Positions 34,594-43,020 are shown, numbered from the stretch's first letter. The stretch is 64,000 bases of DNA from Pseudonocardia sp. HH130630-07 (GCF_001698125.1 NZ_CP013854.1:3658001-3722000); one strand, 5' to 3'. The notes: a model not told the origin generated them from the letters alone. Program-made: numbers and translations.

Positions 34594-34941
34594 ACTCATC
34601 CGCACAAAACGTCGGCCGCCGGACCGTGCCGGATTCGGCGCGCCGGTCACCCGTACGCGACAACACGCGAAGCGCCAGCTCGGACGGTCGACAACACCGT
34701 AGGGGCAGCACTCGTGAGCCACCATCAATTCAATTCGTGCGACCCGTAAAACTGTAGCGCGAGGCCGGTATCGGGCGAATTTGCCAGGCCCGGAATGCCT
34801 GGCTATATTCGGATTGAATTGACAGGGCGGCTCAATGCGAGCGGCTGGCCGCTGCTTCTGTCGATTCGACATCCTAAGCGTTCGGCGTCACACCTATGCC
34901 GTTCGCACGACCGGGAACGCGAATACCGAAAGGTGTATCCA
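34594..34941. other. 348-bp intergenic region before the vWA operon
   Basis: No gene supported. It is AT-richer than its flanks, holds the promoter at 34781-34809 and one CTAAGC box at 34874, and a GAAAGG ribosome binding site before 34942. Confidence 0.6.
34781..34809 (+). promoter_or_regulatory. Sigma-70-like promoter of the vWA operon
   Basis: TTGCCA (34781-34786) and TATATT (34804-34809) with an exact 17-bp spacer, the best promoter match seen in the element. The CTAAGC box at 34874 lies about 60 bp downstream of the expected start, suggesting common control with the 22.9-23.3 kb region. Confidence 0.6.
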
Positions 34942-35658
34942 ATGAGTGGCACACGAAATGGGCCGATCCGGGAACGGCGGAAGCCCGACGGTCACCGACC
35001 CGACGCCGTGGACGAGCGAACGGCCCAGGTGATCTCCGGGTTCTTGAAGCACACGGTGTCGCGCCGCGGCGGCGAGCTGCGGCTGGGCGTGCTGTGCGAC
35101 ACCGGGGAGTCGATGCGCCCGTTCGCCGGGCGCACCACGTCGCTGGCGTGGGTCCTGATCTGCGGCGCGCATCTGGCCGCCCAGCGCTACGACGTCCACA
35201 CCGGTGTGCGTCGCTCGGCGAAGGCGATCGTGGTCCAGACCGAGCCCGGCGTCGTCCCGCGGATGAGCGTGGCCGATTTCGGGGTGTCGGAGATGATCGG
35301 CGCCGTCACCGCCGGGCAGACCGGGCGCCTTGACGACGGCGTCTACGGGCTGGTGCGCCGCTTGCGGCTGACCGAACCCGGTGGGTCTCGCCTGCTCGTG
35401 CTGATCACCGACGCGCAGGCACCGCACGATGTCGTTGACCAGACCCGGACGGAGCTGGCGCGGCTGCGTGACTCCGGCTGCGGGGTGCTGTGGCTCTGCA
35501 CGTCCACCGCGCCGTGTGTGGGCGCGACCCTGCCCGGGGCGACCCTGCTCATCGACCCCGACGAGCCACCCGCGGCCCGGGTGCTCGGTGCGGCTATCGA
35601 CGCCGAGATCGACCGCCCGCACCCCGACCACGCCGACGCAGGGACGGGGAACCGATGA
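34942..35658 (+). CDS. vWA-like protein 1
   Basis: 238 aa. LRLGVLCDTGESM resembles the MIDAS DxSxS motif of von Willebrand A domains with Gly in place of the first Ser; an AGQTGRLDD segment could supply the Thr, and RLLVLITDAQ the second Asp strand. The C-terminus GCGVLWLCTS...LLIDPDEPPAARVLGAAID recurs in the two proteins below, so the three are paralogs. vWA domains bind metal and mediate protein-protein contacts. ATG at 34942 with GAAAGG upstream; its stop overlaps the next start. Role in the element unknown. Confidence 0.65.
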   Translation: MSGTRNGPIRERRKPDGHRPDAVDERTAQVISGFLKHTVSRRGGELRLGVLCDTGESMRPFAGRTTSLAWVLICGAHLAAQRYDVHTGVRRSAKAIVVQTEPGVVPRMSVADFGVSEMIGAVTAGQTGRLDDGVYGLVRRLRLTEPGGSRLLVLITDAQAPHDVVDQTRTELARLRDSGCGVLWLCTSTAPCVGATLPGATLLIDPDEPPAARVLGAAIDAEIDRPHPDHADAGTGNR

Positions 35659-36638
35659 TGATCGACACACCCGACCAGGCCGACGACCGAGCTGGCGACG
35701 ACCGGACCGGCGACTGTGCCGATGACCGGGCCGACGACCGGTCTGTCGGTCTGGCTGATGTCATGGCGAGGCCGTGGCGACTCGTCGGTCACGAGCCCGA
35801 CGCGCTGGAGGCGCACGCCTCCTGGGTCGTCTCCGAGGCGATGGCGCGACCGCTGTGCGACAAGGGCGGTCTGCGGGTGGGCGTCGTCGCCGACATCGGT
35901 CCGACGATGACCGCGCTCAGCCGGGCGACGACCCGACTGAGCTGGGTGCTGTTGCGGGCCGCCCACGACGCCCAGCAACACCGCTCCCACATCCCCGACC
36001 TCCCCGTGTCCACGGCCGTCTGCTGTGCCGGTGCGCAGCCCACCCCGATGACCTGGATCGTGAGCGACGAGGACCGGATCCCGTCGCTGGGGACGGGCAG
36101 CCAGCGCAACGTCCATGCGGCGATCGAGACCGTGGGTCACCTCGCGCGGCTGGCCGAACCCGGGGCTGCGCGGCTGCTCGTGCTGATCTGCGATGCGTTC
36201 GGTCAACCGGAGCGCTTCGTCGGTCGCGCCCGCCGGGAGCTGGAGGTGCTGCGCCGCTCGGGCTGCGGGGTGCTGTGGCTGTGCCCGAGCTCCAAGCTGT
36301 GCATCGGCGACGACTACCCGGGAACGACCCTGCTGTTCGACCCGAACGCCCGCATCGCCGTCGGGCTACTCGTGGAAGCCATCCGCATCGAACTCGAACG
36401 ACCCGACCCCGACACCGAACCCGACACGGGGGACCCCGTCAACGCCGACGACGGCGGGCCGGACGACGGCGGGCCGGACGACGGCGGGCCGGACGACGCC
36501 GGGCCGGGCGCGAGGTCCCCCCGCGATGCACGCCAGGGCGCCGACGCCTCCGGTAGAGGGTGGCGAGCCGCTGCGGTCCCGCTGGTCACCACGCAACGGG
36601 CCGATGACCCGGCGGGCTCCGCCGCGACGGAGGGATGA
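35655..36638 (+). CDS. vWA-like protein 2
   Basis: 327 aa. N-terminal Asp-rich tail (DDRAGDDRTGDCADDRADDR), then GLRVGVVADIGPTMTALSRATTRLSWVLLRAAHDA (the MIDAS-like strand, Ser lost), RLLVLICDAFGQP, SGCGVLWLCPSSKLCIGDDYPGTTLLFDP. Same order of blocks as vWA-like protein 1. The C-terminus has four GPDDG units from a 15-bp repeat and a likely disordered tail. ATG at 35655 overlaps the preceding stop. With MIDAS residues missing it may be a non-metal-binding partner of protein 1. Confidence 0.6.
   Translation: MMIDTPDQADDRAGDDRTGDCADDRADDRSVGLADVMARPWRLVGHEPDALEAHASWVVSEAMARPLCDKGGLRVGVVADIGPTMTALSRATTRLSWVLLRAAHDAQQHRSHIPDLPVSTAVCCAGAQPTPMTWIVSDEDRIPSLGTGSQRNVHAAIETVGHLARLAEPGAARLLVLICDAFGQPERFVGRARRELEVLRRSGCGVLWLCPSSKLCIGDDYPGTTLLFDPNARIAVGLLVEAIRIELERPDPDTEPDTGDPVNADDGGPDDGGPDDGGPDDAGPGARSPRDARQGADASGRGWRAAAVPLVTTQRADDPAGSAATEG
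36447..36506. repeat. 15-bp tandem repeat, 4 units (GACGACGGCGGGCCG)
   Basis: Units at 36447-36461, 36462-36476, 36477-36491 and 36492-36506 (last with one change), in frame as DDGGP in vWA-like protein 2. Confidence 0.9.
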
Positions 36639-37126
36639 GCATGCCGCGCACCATCAACGTCGCCGCCGGCCAGTACGCCGTCGTCATACCGGTCGACGTG
36701 GACAAGCCCATCCGCGTCATCGACTGGCCGGGCGGCGATGACGAGCTCGGCACGCTCTACCGCGAGATCGACGCCACCGAGGTGGGCATGCACACCGCTG
36801 GCGGGGTGTTCGCCTACTGGATCAACACTGACATCGGCCCGGACACGCAGTGGGTGGCGAATGGCCGGTCGGTCTGGCTCGCCACCGCCCTCAAGGCACC
36901 GCTGATGCTCGTGGCCGGTGCCGTGATGGTCACCCTCGCCGCGCCCGACGAGGACGGCAACACCCAGGGCCTGTCCCGCGAGACCGCCGACGATCTCGCC
37001 GACATCGCCCGCGGTACGCCGCACCACGACGTCGACGCGCTAACCCGCCTCCTGGTGCGGGCCCGTGATCACGGGCCGGTACTGCTCGTGTTCGACACCG
37101 CGCTGGCCCGAGATTTCCTCATCTGA
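36635..37126 (+). CDS. DUF3846-like small protein
   Basis: 163 aa. IRVIDWPGGDDELGTLYREIDATEVG...FAYWINTDIGPDTQWVANGRSVWLATAL...VAGAVMVTLAAPDEDGNTQGLS resembles the DUF3846 domain of plasmid and phage proteins (short beta-rich domain with an 'N..AT' and a GxxVV pattern). Starts 4 bases inside the previous gene and is followed by a terminator, so it closes that operon. Function of the family unknown; some sit near anti-restriction genes. Confidence 0.5.
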   Translation: MSMPRTINVAAGQYAVVIPVDVDKPIRVIDWPGGDDELGTLYREIDATEVGMHTAGGVFAYWINTDIGPDTQWVANGRSVWLATALKAPLMLVAGAVMVTLAAPDEDGNTQGLSRETADDLADIARGTPHHDVDALTRLLVRARDHGPVLLVFDTALARDFLI

Positions 37127-37149
37127 ACGCGTCCCGCTCGCGGGGAGGT

Positions 37150-37175
37150 CGGGGTCAGGGCGACACCTGACCCCG
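37150..37175 (+). terminator. Hairpin terminator
   Basis: A 10-bp stem (CGGGGTCAGG / CCTGACCCCG) with a 6-nt loop, followed by TTCTTCC, about 25 bp after the stop of the DUF3846-like gene. Confidence 0.65.
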
Positions 37176-37326
37176 TTCTTCCGTCCACACCCGGATCGGG
37201 AACCGGGAACCGGCGCGACCGATCGGGCTGGAAACCGGCGAGGGAGACGCCCGACCTACGTGACCTGAACCGCCGACACGACCACCCGCAAGGCAACGAC
37301 CGAACGTAGAGAGGGAGCCGACGGAC

Positions 37327-38232
37327 ATGGGTACCGAGTGTGGACGAATGGTCGACGGAAAGCCCTGCCGCAAGGAACCACGCCACCGACACGGCTGCCG
37401 GAACCTGCTCCGGACGCGCGCTCGGGGGGTCCACCCGGGCCTCGTCCCGACGGGCGTCGTGTCCCCGCCCTGGCCCCGGCTGGCCGATCGCCCGGTCGGT
37501 GACGCCCGAGCGGTCGCTGACGTCCTCGGCCGTTGGCGCGACGCCCCGGGCTGGGCGGGTGCCGGGCTGCGGCTCGGAATCGTCAACGTCCTGTCTGACG
37601 TCGACCCGACCGGGCGCGCGCCGACCGAGTTCGCCACACGAGTGGCGTGGTCACTGGTCACCGCCGCCTACGACTCCGCACGAGGCATCGACGACGCCCT
37701 CGGCCCGGTGTTCACCGCCGTCGGTCTCGCCCCTGGTCACACCGACACCGACACCGACACCGGCACCGCCGGTGGAGCAGCCTCGCCGCCGCGACGCTCG
37801 TCCGGCCTGCCGGGAACCCACGAACCGTACGGCGCGCGAACGAGGTTCGGACGCCCCTCGACGGTGCCCGGCGGGATCGCTGCGGTGGCGCACGCCGCCG
37901 GTCTGACCGAGTCACCCGCGGCTCGGCTCCTGGTCCTGATCAGCGACGCCAGCTACGGACCGGAGCATCTCGCACAGGAGTGCGGCCAGGCAGACCACCT
38001 GCTCACCCGCGGCTGCGGCGTGCTCTGGCTGCGTACGAACATCGGCCACCCGCACCAAGGGCACTGCAACGGCGAGGCCCGAGGGACCGCCCCCGACGTC
38101 GAGTCGCTGCGCGGCGGCCGCGTCATGTGGCTCGATCCCACCGAGCCGGTCCCCGGGCAAGCACTGGGCGCCGCCGCGCTCGACGCGATGAACCGCGCCG
38201 AGCTCGCCGCTCGCTCCGGGACCCAGCCGTGA
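37327..38232 (+). CDS. vWA-like protein 3 with N-terminal Cys/His motif
   Basis: 301 aa. Residues 1-25 hold CGRMVDGKPCRKEPRHRHGC, a possible zinc knuckle. The rest repeats the vWA-like blocks: LRLGIVNVLSDVDPT in place of the MIDAS strand, RLLVLISDASYGPEHLAQ, RGCGVLWLRTNIG, VMWLDPTEPVPGQALGAAALDAMNRAE. The spacing matches proteins 1 and 2 except for a Thr/Asp 6-bp repeat insert near residue 140. Metal-binding residues look lost. ATG at 37327 with GAGAGGGAG upstream; it lies after the terminator and so may have its own promoter. Confidence 0.6.
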   Translation: MGTECGRMVDGKPCRKEPRHRHGCRNLLRTRARGVHPGLVPTGVVSPPWPRLADRPVGDARAVADVLGRWRDAPGWAGAGLRLGIVNVLSDVDPTGRAPTEFATRVAWSLVTAAYDSARGIDDALGPVFTAVGLAPGHTDTDTDTGTAGGAASPPRRSSGLPGTHEPYGARTRFGRPSTVPGGIAAVAHAAGLTESPAARLLVLISDASYGPEHLAQECGQADHLLTRGCGVLWLRTNIGHPHQGHCNGEARGTAPDVESLRGGRVMWLDPTEPVPGQALGAAALDAMNRAELAARSGTQP

Positions 38233-38483
38233 CGCCGAAACGGATCGACCCGCAGCCCGCCACGACCGGCGCACCCAGGCGTGACCCGATCGACCGAGCG
38301 GACAGACGCCGCTCCGGGCGGGCATCGCGTCCGGGTCCGCCTCGACCACCACGGAGTTCGCTCCCGAAAAGGTCGCGTAAAAGCGAGGCAGGAAAGGGCG
38401 GAATCAATAGGGTATCTGGCCCGGATAAATGCTATTCTGAGGATGTTGAATTCGCTGCCCCGATCTCCGGGGCAGGGAATTCG

Positions 38484-38798
38484 ATGCCGGGCGAACTCGA
38501 CACGACCGACACGTCCGGTGACCCGATAAGCGGAAGGGGTGGCGATGATGGGGCTTTCCTCGACTCGCCGGGTCGTCCGCGCGGCGGCGGTGCGGTCGAC
38601 CTCGCCGACGAGCGAGCGGGCTACTCGTGGAGCTACCGGCAGCGGATCGACCGTCGAGGCGGCGAGCGCGTCTACCGCGGCTCGGTGCGCCACACCGCCA
38701 GCCACGACCTCCAGCGGCAGCAGGCCGATGCGCTCGCGGCTCTGCTGGCCTGGGCCGCCGGACGCGACGACGACACGACGCCGCCGGCCGAGACGTGA
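38484..38798 (+). CDS. Small hypothetical protein
   Basis: 104 aa from the ATG at 38484, preceded by GGCAGGGA. N-terminal half disordered (Gly/Asp); C-terminal half WSYRQRIDRRGGERVYRGSVRHTASHDLQRQQADALAALLAWAAG looks like a small alpha/beta or helical domain. The upstream open frame to 37647 is the shadow of vWA-like protein 3. The preceding ~250 bp (38233-38483) holds no gene; an AT-rich GATAAATGCTATTCTG at about 38423-38438 could be its promoter. Function not recognised. Confidence 0.45.
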   Translation: MPGELDTTDTSGDPISGRGGDDGAFLDSPGRPRGGGAVDLADERAGYSWSYRQRIDRRGGERVYRGSVRHTASHDLQRQQADALAALLAWAAGRDDDTTPPAET

Positions 38799-38873
38799 AC
38801 GGTGCACGCCGAGACGAGCGGCGCGCTCCATGACCGACCTGGTGATCGCCCAGATCACTGACGACAAGCGACG

Positions 38874-40115
38874 GTGACGACGATGACAGCAGATCCGCGG
38901 TGGGGACAGACTAGCGGCGACCGGACGCAGCAGGGTGGGCGACGGCCGGTGCCGGAGTCCGGGCCGTCCGGGCTGTCGGACTACGCGGTGTCCCCACTGG
39001 GTGCGCCGCTGGCGCTGATGCGCCAGGAGGTCCGCGTCGCGTTCCTGGGGCGGACCTCCACAGAGGACCAGCAGGACCCTCGGTCGTCGATCCCGCGACA
39101 GCTCGGCAACTGCAAGCAGCCGTTGCCGGAGAGCTGGGTGATCGTCGCCCACTACTGGGATGTCGAGTCCGGGCGGATGGCGCTCGACCGGCGCGGTCGG
39201 GGCGCGGACTACGAGCGGTTCAACATCCCGGTCCCGCGCGACGGCGGCATCGCCGACCTGCTCGCCGCCGCGCAGGAGCCGGGGCGCAAGTTCGACGTGG
39301 TGATCGTCGAGTCGATGTCGCGGGTCGCGCGGCGCGCCTACGAAGGGCTCACGGTCGAACGAGCCCTCGAAGACGCCGACGTCGTCCTGTTCGCCAGCAA
39401 CGAGCCGATCACCGTGTCCGGGAGCCGGGCGCAGCGGATCCTGCAGCGGCGCATCAATCAGTCGATCGCCGAGTACGAGGTCATCAACACCCTGGAGCTT
39501 TCCTGGGGCGGGCTGTGCACCCACGCCCGCGAGGGGTGGAACGTCGGGAAACCACCGTACGGCTACCGCGCCCGCAAGATCCGCCACCCCAACCCGGTCA
39601 AGCGGGCCAAGGGACTGTCCAAGACCCGGCTCGAACCCGACGGGGCCCGCGGGGAGACCGTCACCCAGATCGCGTTGTGGCGCTACCACGAGGGCCTGGG
39701 CTACGGCACCATCGCCGAACGGCTCAACACCGACCTGGAGCGCTACCCGCCACCCGAACCGGTGGGCGGGCGACACCGGGCCCGCGGCGCGTGGAGCAAG
39801 CTCACCGTCTACGAGATCCTGAAGAACCCGAAATACACCGGGTACATGGTGTTCAACCGGCGTGCGAGCACCTCACGCGGTGGCGCGGTCAACGACCCGG
39901 CCAAGTGGGTGTGGTCGCCTGAGCCCACCCACGAACCGTTGATCCCCAAACACGTCTACGACCAGATGCGCGCCGACGCGGCCAAGCACCGCGGCTCCCG
40001 CGACGGCAGCGCATCCAACGCCAACCGCCAGACCCGCCGCGACTACGTGCTGCGCGGCATGGTGTTTGCGGTTCCCCCGAGATCGTGGAGGGTTCTTATG
40101 CCGCGTCTCGGGTGA
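38874..40115 (+). pseudogene. Large serine recombinase (element integrase) truncated by an IS
   Basis: Resolvase domain with catalytic Ser in GRTSTEDQQDPR (S62), VIVESMSRVARRAYEGL and an IAEYEVINTLEL helix; then the recombinase domain (GKPPYGYRARKI ... IALWRYHEGLGYGTIAERLN ... VYEILKNPKYTGYMVFNRR). About 398 native residues remain before the IS end at 40067; the final ~15 residues are IS-encoded. The missing C-terminus would carry the zinc-ribbon and coiled coil needed for DNA binding and directionality, so integration/excision is probably lost. GTG start at 38874. Most likely the original integrase of the conjugative element. Confidence 0.85.
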
Positions 40116-41004
40116 GGGCGGCGTTCTCGTAGTTGATCGGTGAGAGCCCGGCGGCGGCACTGTGTCGCCGCCGGTGGTTGTAGAAGCCGTAACACCAGTC
40201 GATGACCGCCGCCCGCGCCCTACTGATGGTGTCGAATTCGTTGCGGGACAGCACTTCCCACTCCAGGCTGGAGAAGAACGCCTCCGCCGCGGCATTGTCG
40301 AAACACGACCCGACCCGGCCCATCGACTGACGGATGTCGAGCCGCCGACACAGAGCGGTGAACGCGCCCGCGGTGTAGGTCGACCCGCGGTCGGTGTGGA
40401 AGATCACCCCGGCGATTCGGTCCGCCCCGCCGCGGGCCGCCACCGCCATCCGGATCGCCGCACACGCCAGCTCGGCGTTCGGGTGCAGCCCCGTGGCCGC
40501 GCCGAGCAGCCGCCGCGAGTACAGGTCGATCACCGTGGCCAGATACAACTTCCCGGCCGCGGTGGGGATCTCGGTCATGTCCCCGACCCATCTGCGGTTC
40601 GGCTCGGCCGCAGTGAAACCCCGACGAAGCAGGTCCGGGAACTTCGGCGCCGTGCGGTCCTGGCGGGTCAGCCCGTTGTGCCGCTTGATCCGGCGGGCGA
40701 CCAGGCCCTGGCGGCGCATCGAGTCCGCCACGGTCTTCTCCGACACCCGCCATCCGGCCTCACACAGGTCGGCGTGCAGACGGGGTGAGCCGTGTAGCCG
40801 CTGGGCGTCGTCGAACGCCACGGCCACGGCGGCGTCCAACGCGCAGCGGCGCTTCTCGGTCGCGGTGGCACCACCGTCGGAACGCGCGGCGCGGTCGAGC
40901 CACTTGTACAGCCAGGAGATCGACACCCCCAACAGGGCGCAGGCCAGCGTGTGCGGCACCCGGTGGAAGGTCCTCTGGTCGGCGATGAAACGGGCCACGC
41001 TCAC
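40096..41004 (-). CDS. IS3-family transposase OrfB (copy B)
   Basis: Same protein as the OrfB of copy A, with the complete DDE triad; the nucleotide difference noticed is silent. GTG start overlapping the orfA stop. Confidence 0.92.
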   Translation of the reverse strand: MSVARFIADQRTFHRVPHTLACALLGVSISWLYKWLDRAARSDGGATATEKRRCALDAAVAVAFDDAQRLHGSPRLHADLCEAGWRVSEKTVADSMRRQGLVARRIKRHNGLTRQDRTAPKFPDLLRRGFTAAEPNRRWVGDMTEIPTAAGKLYLATVIDLYSRRLLGAATGLHPNAELACAAIRMAVAARGGADRIAGVIFHTDRGSTYTAGAFTALCRRLDIRQSMGRVGSCFDNAAAEAFFSSLEWEVLSRNEFDTISRARAAVIDWCYGFYNHRRRHSAAAGLSPINYENAALTRDAA

Positions 41005-41291
41005 TTCGTCGCCTCCTTGACCCACAGGACCACGGATCGCTTGAGGACATCACGCTCCATCCGCAGCTCGGCGTTCTCCGCGCGCAGCCGCTTGAGCTCC
41101 TCGACGCCGCCGCGAGACAGGCCCTCGGTGTCCTCGCGGGCCTCTCGTGCACGGGCCACCCAGTTGCCCAGCGTGCCCTCGTTGACCCCCAGGTCACGGG
41201 CGACCTGGGCGATCGGCTTGCCCGTCTCCTCCACGACCCGGACCGCTCCGTCACGGAACTCCCGGTCGTAGCGCTTCCGTACCTCTGGCAT
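41001..41291 (-). CDS. IS3-family transposase OrfA (copy B)
   Basis: 96 aa, same sequence as the OrfA of copy A: HTH plus coiled coil. Confidence 0.92.
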   Translation of the reverse strand: MPEVRKRYDREFRDGAVRVVEETGKPIAQVARDLGVNEGTLGNWVARAREAREDTEGLSRGGVEELKRLRAENAELRMERDVLKRSVVLWVKEATK

Positions 41292-41337
41292 CGCTACCCC
41301 TTATAGCTGATGCCTCCCCGATCATGGGGGAACCGCA

Positions 41338-41402
41338 AATCGCTGGGCCTCGTCCGGGGTCAGTCCCCGGACGAACACCTCCGGCTGTCGCGCCACGGCC
41401 AT
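41338..41402 (-). pseudogene. IS630-family transposase, N-terminal stub
   Basis: From an ATG at 41402 the minus strand reads MAVARQPEVFVRGLTPDEAQR, the conserved start of IS630-type transposases, and is cut after about 21 codons by the end of IS copy B. Nothing more of the element is seen in the window, so it was deleted. Confidence 0.65.
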
Positions 41403-41534
41403 CACCTCCGGCGCACAGCCTCCTGCGCCAGACCGGGACGGATCAAGCCGACACGATTACGTCCCCAACGTTCCCGGACGCGGCACTAGCCCGGGGCTTT
41501 CATCGCGGTTCGCCGAGCGGGGCGTGTCAGAAGG

Positions 41535-41610
41535 CTGGAGGGTGCCACTGACCAGCAAGGATGGGGATTGCTGAGGTCCCGTATCCGCGCGAATCAGGAG
41601 CACCCTCCAG
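41535..41610. promoter_or_regulatory. Inverted repeat ahead of the IS1380 transposase start
   Basis: CTGGAGGGTGC (41535-41545) and its perfect complement (41600-41610), 54 bp apart, the second ending at the GTG start codon. It could fold in mRNA and mask the start, limiting transposase made from read-through transcripts. Confidence 0.55.
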
Positions 41611-43020
41611 GTGAAGAAGGCTATCGGGTTCTACTCGTGCCCGGACATCGACACGGCCGCGACAGCGGTGGTGTCGCATGCCGGGACGAGGCTGCTGACC
41701 GAGACCATCGGCAAGGTCGGGCTCGACCACGCTCTGTCGCAGGCGTTGGAACCGTGGCGGCCGCGGTTGGCGGTGCACGACCCGGCGAAGGTCCTGCTCG
41801 ATCTCGCGTTGACGCTGGCCGCCGGCGGGGACTGCCTGTCCGACATCGCGCTGTTGCGTGCGGAGCCCGCTCTGTTCGGTCCGGTGGCCTCAGACCCGAC
41901 GGTCTCCCGCACGGTAGATCGCCTCGCCGCCGACTCGACCGCGGTGTTGGCGGCGATCGATGCCGCCCGCGCCACGGCTCGGGCGAAGGTGTGGGCGCTG
42001 GCCGGTTCCGCCGCTCCCGACCACCAGACGGACGCGGCGAACCCGCTGGTCATCGACGTGGATGCCACCCTGATCACCGCCCACTCGGACAAGCAGGGCG
42101 CCGCACCGACGTTCAAGAAGGGCTTCGGGCACCATCCGTTGTGGGCGTTCTGCGACCACGGCGCGGCCGGGACCGGTGAGCCTCTCGCGGCGCTGCTACG
42201 CCCCGGGAACGCCGGGTCGAACACCGCCACCGACCACGTCACCGTCATCCGGGCGGCGCTGCGCCAGCTCCCCGACCACCGCCCGGGCAACCGTCCCGGC
42301 CGCAAAGTTCTGATCCGGGTCGACGGCGCAGGTGCCTCGCATGAGCTCCTCGACTGGCTGGCCGGGCAGCGTCTGTCCTATTCAGTCGGCTTCGGGCTGT
42401 CCCAGGCTCTGGTCGACCAGCTCGCCGCGCTCCCGGCCACGGACTGGCAGACCGCGCTCGATGCCGACCGCGAGCCCCGTCCCGGAGCCTGGGTCATCGA
42501 GGCGACCGGCCTGATGAACTTGACCTCCTGGCCGAAAGGGATGCGGGTGATCGTCCGCCGCGAGCGCCCGCACCCCGGCGCGCAGCTACGGATCACCGAC
42601 CCGGACGGGTTGCGCTACACCGCATTCGCCACCAACACACACCCCGGTGGAGCGGGCCGCCAACTCGCCGACCTCGAGCTACGACACCGCCGCCGGGCCC
42701 GCGCCGAGGACCGCATCCGGGCGGCGAAGGACACCGGGCTGACCAACCTGCCCTTGCACGAGCTCGACCAGAACCGGATCTGGCAGGCCGTTGTCGCGCT
42801 CGCCTGCGAGGTCACCGCCTGGGCGCAGATGCTCGCCTACACCGACCACCCGGCGCGGCGCTGGGAACCGAAACGACTCCGGCTGCGGCTGTTCTCCCAG
42901 CCCGCACAGCGAGCCCGGCACGCCCGCCGAACCGTCCTGCACCTGCCCGCCCACGCACCCTGGGCCAGGCTGCTCTGCGAAGGCCTCGCCCGGCTGCGCG
43001 CACTCGCCGTCCCCGGCTGA
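41611..43020 (+). CDS. IS1380-family transposase
   Basis: 469 aa, full length for the family. Recognisable blocks: SHAGTRLLTETIGKVGLD, DLALTLAAGGDCLSDIALLR, PTVSRTVDRLA, then the catalytic strand NPLVIDVDATLITAHSDKQGAAPTFKKGFGHHPLWAFCD, IRVDGAGASHELLDWL and a C-terminal AWAQMLA...RLRLRLFSQPAQRARHARRTVLHLP. GTG start overlapping the inverted repeat. Intact, so potentially active. Confidence 0.9.
   Translation: MKKAIGFYSCPDIDTAATAVVSHAGTRLLTETIGKVGLDHALSQALEPWRPRLAVHDPAKVLLDLALTLAAGGDCLSDIALLRAEPALFGPVASDPTVSRTVDRLAADSTAVLAAIDAARATARAKVWALAGSAAPDHQTDAANPLVIDVDATLITAHSDKQGAAPTFKKGFGHHPLWAFCDHGAAGTGEPLAALLRPGNAGSNTATDHVTVIRAALRQLPDHRPGNRPGRKVLIRVDGAGASHELLDWLAGQRLSYSVGFGLSQALVDQLAALPATDWQTALDADREPRPGAWVIEATGLMNLTSWPKGMRVIVRRERPHPGAQLRITDPDGLRYTAFATNTHPGGAGRQLADLELRHRRRARAEDRIRAAKDTGLTNLPLHELDQNRIWQAVVALACEVTAWAQMLAYTDHPARRWEPKRLRLRLFSQPAQRARHARRTVLHLPAHAPWARLLCEGLARLRALAVPG

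Larger units (their letters stand above)
8645..40066. mobile_element. Degenerate integrative conjugative element with a T4SS
   Basis: Groups a DNA methyltransferase, replication-relaxation protein, lytic transglycosylase, VirB2, VirB6, PrgI, VirB4 and TraG-like proteins and a serine recombinase, all in two divergent arms. The recombinase and the SARP-like regulator are broken by ISs. No relaxase gene is recognisable in the window. Outer limits are approximate: no attachment site for the serine recombinase is identified, and the right one may have been deleted. Confidence 0.65.
40067..41337 (-). mobile_element. IS3-family element, copy B, 1271 bp, inverted relative to copy A
   Basis: Same ends and length as copy A. 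Flanks are GTT on the left and AAT on the right, so no target duplication. The left flank is a serine recombinase and the right flank an IS630-type transposase, two unrelated genes, so material between them was lost at or after insertion. Confidence 0.93.

Noticed and set aside
34795..34941. An upstream start at 34795 for vWA-like protein 1
   Set aside because: It would begin between the -35 and -10 of the best promoter in the gap; the ATG at 34942 has a ribosome binding site.
38830..38877. A 15-codon peptide (MTDLVIAQITDDKRR) just before the integrase
   Set aside because: Too short to support; it could be a leader peptide but shows no ribosome binding site or conservation evidence.
8645..40066. 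An AICE-type element (pSAM2-like, FtsK-type TraSA, RepSA)
   Set aside because: The genes are VirB4/VirB6/PrgI/TraG T4SS components and a serine recombinase; no RepSA, Prim-Pol or single TraSA translocase was recognised.
11443..41337. A programmed phase-variation switch using the inverted IS copies
   Set aside because: Copy A is a simple insertion with a TSD that breaks a gene, so the arrangement is accidental rather than an evolved switch, although inversion remains possible.
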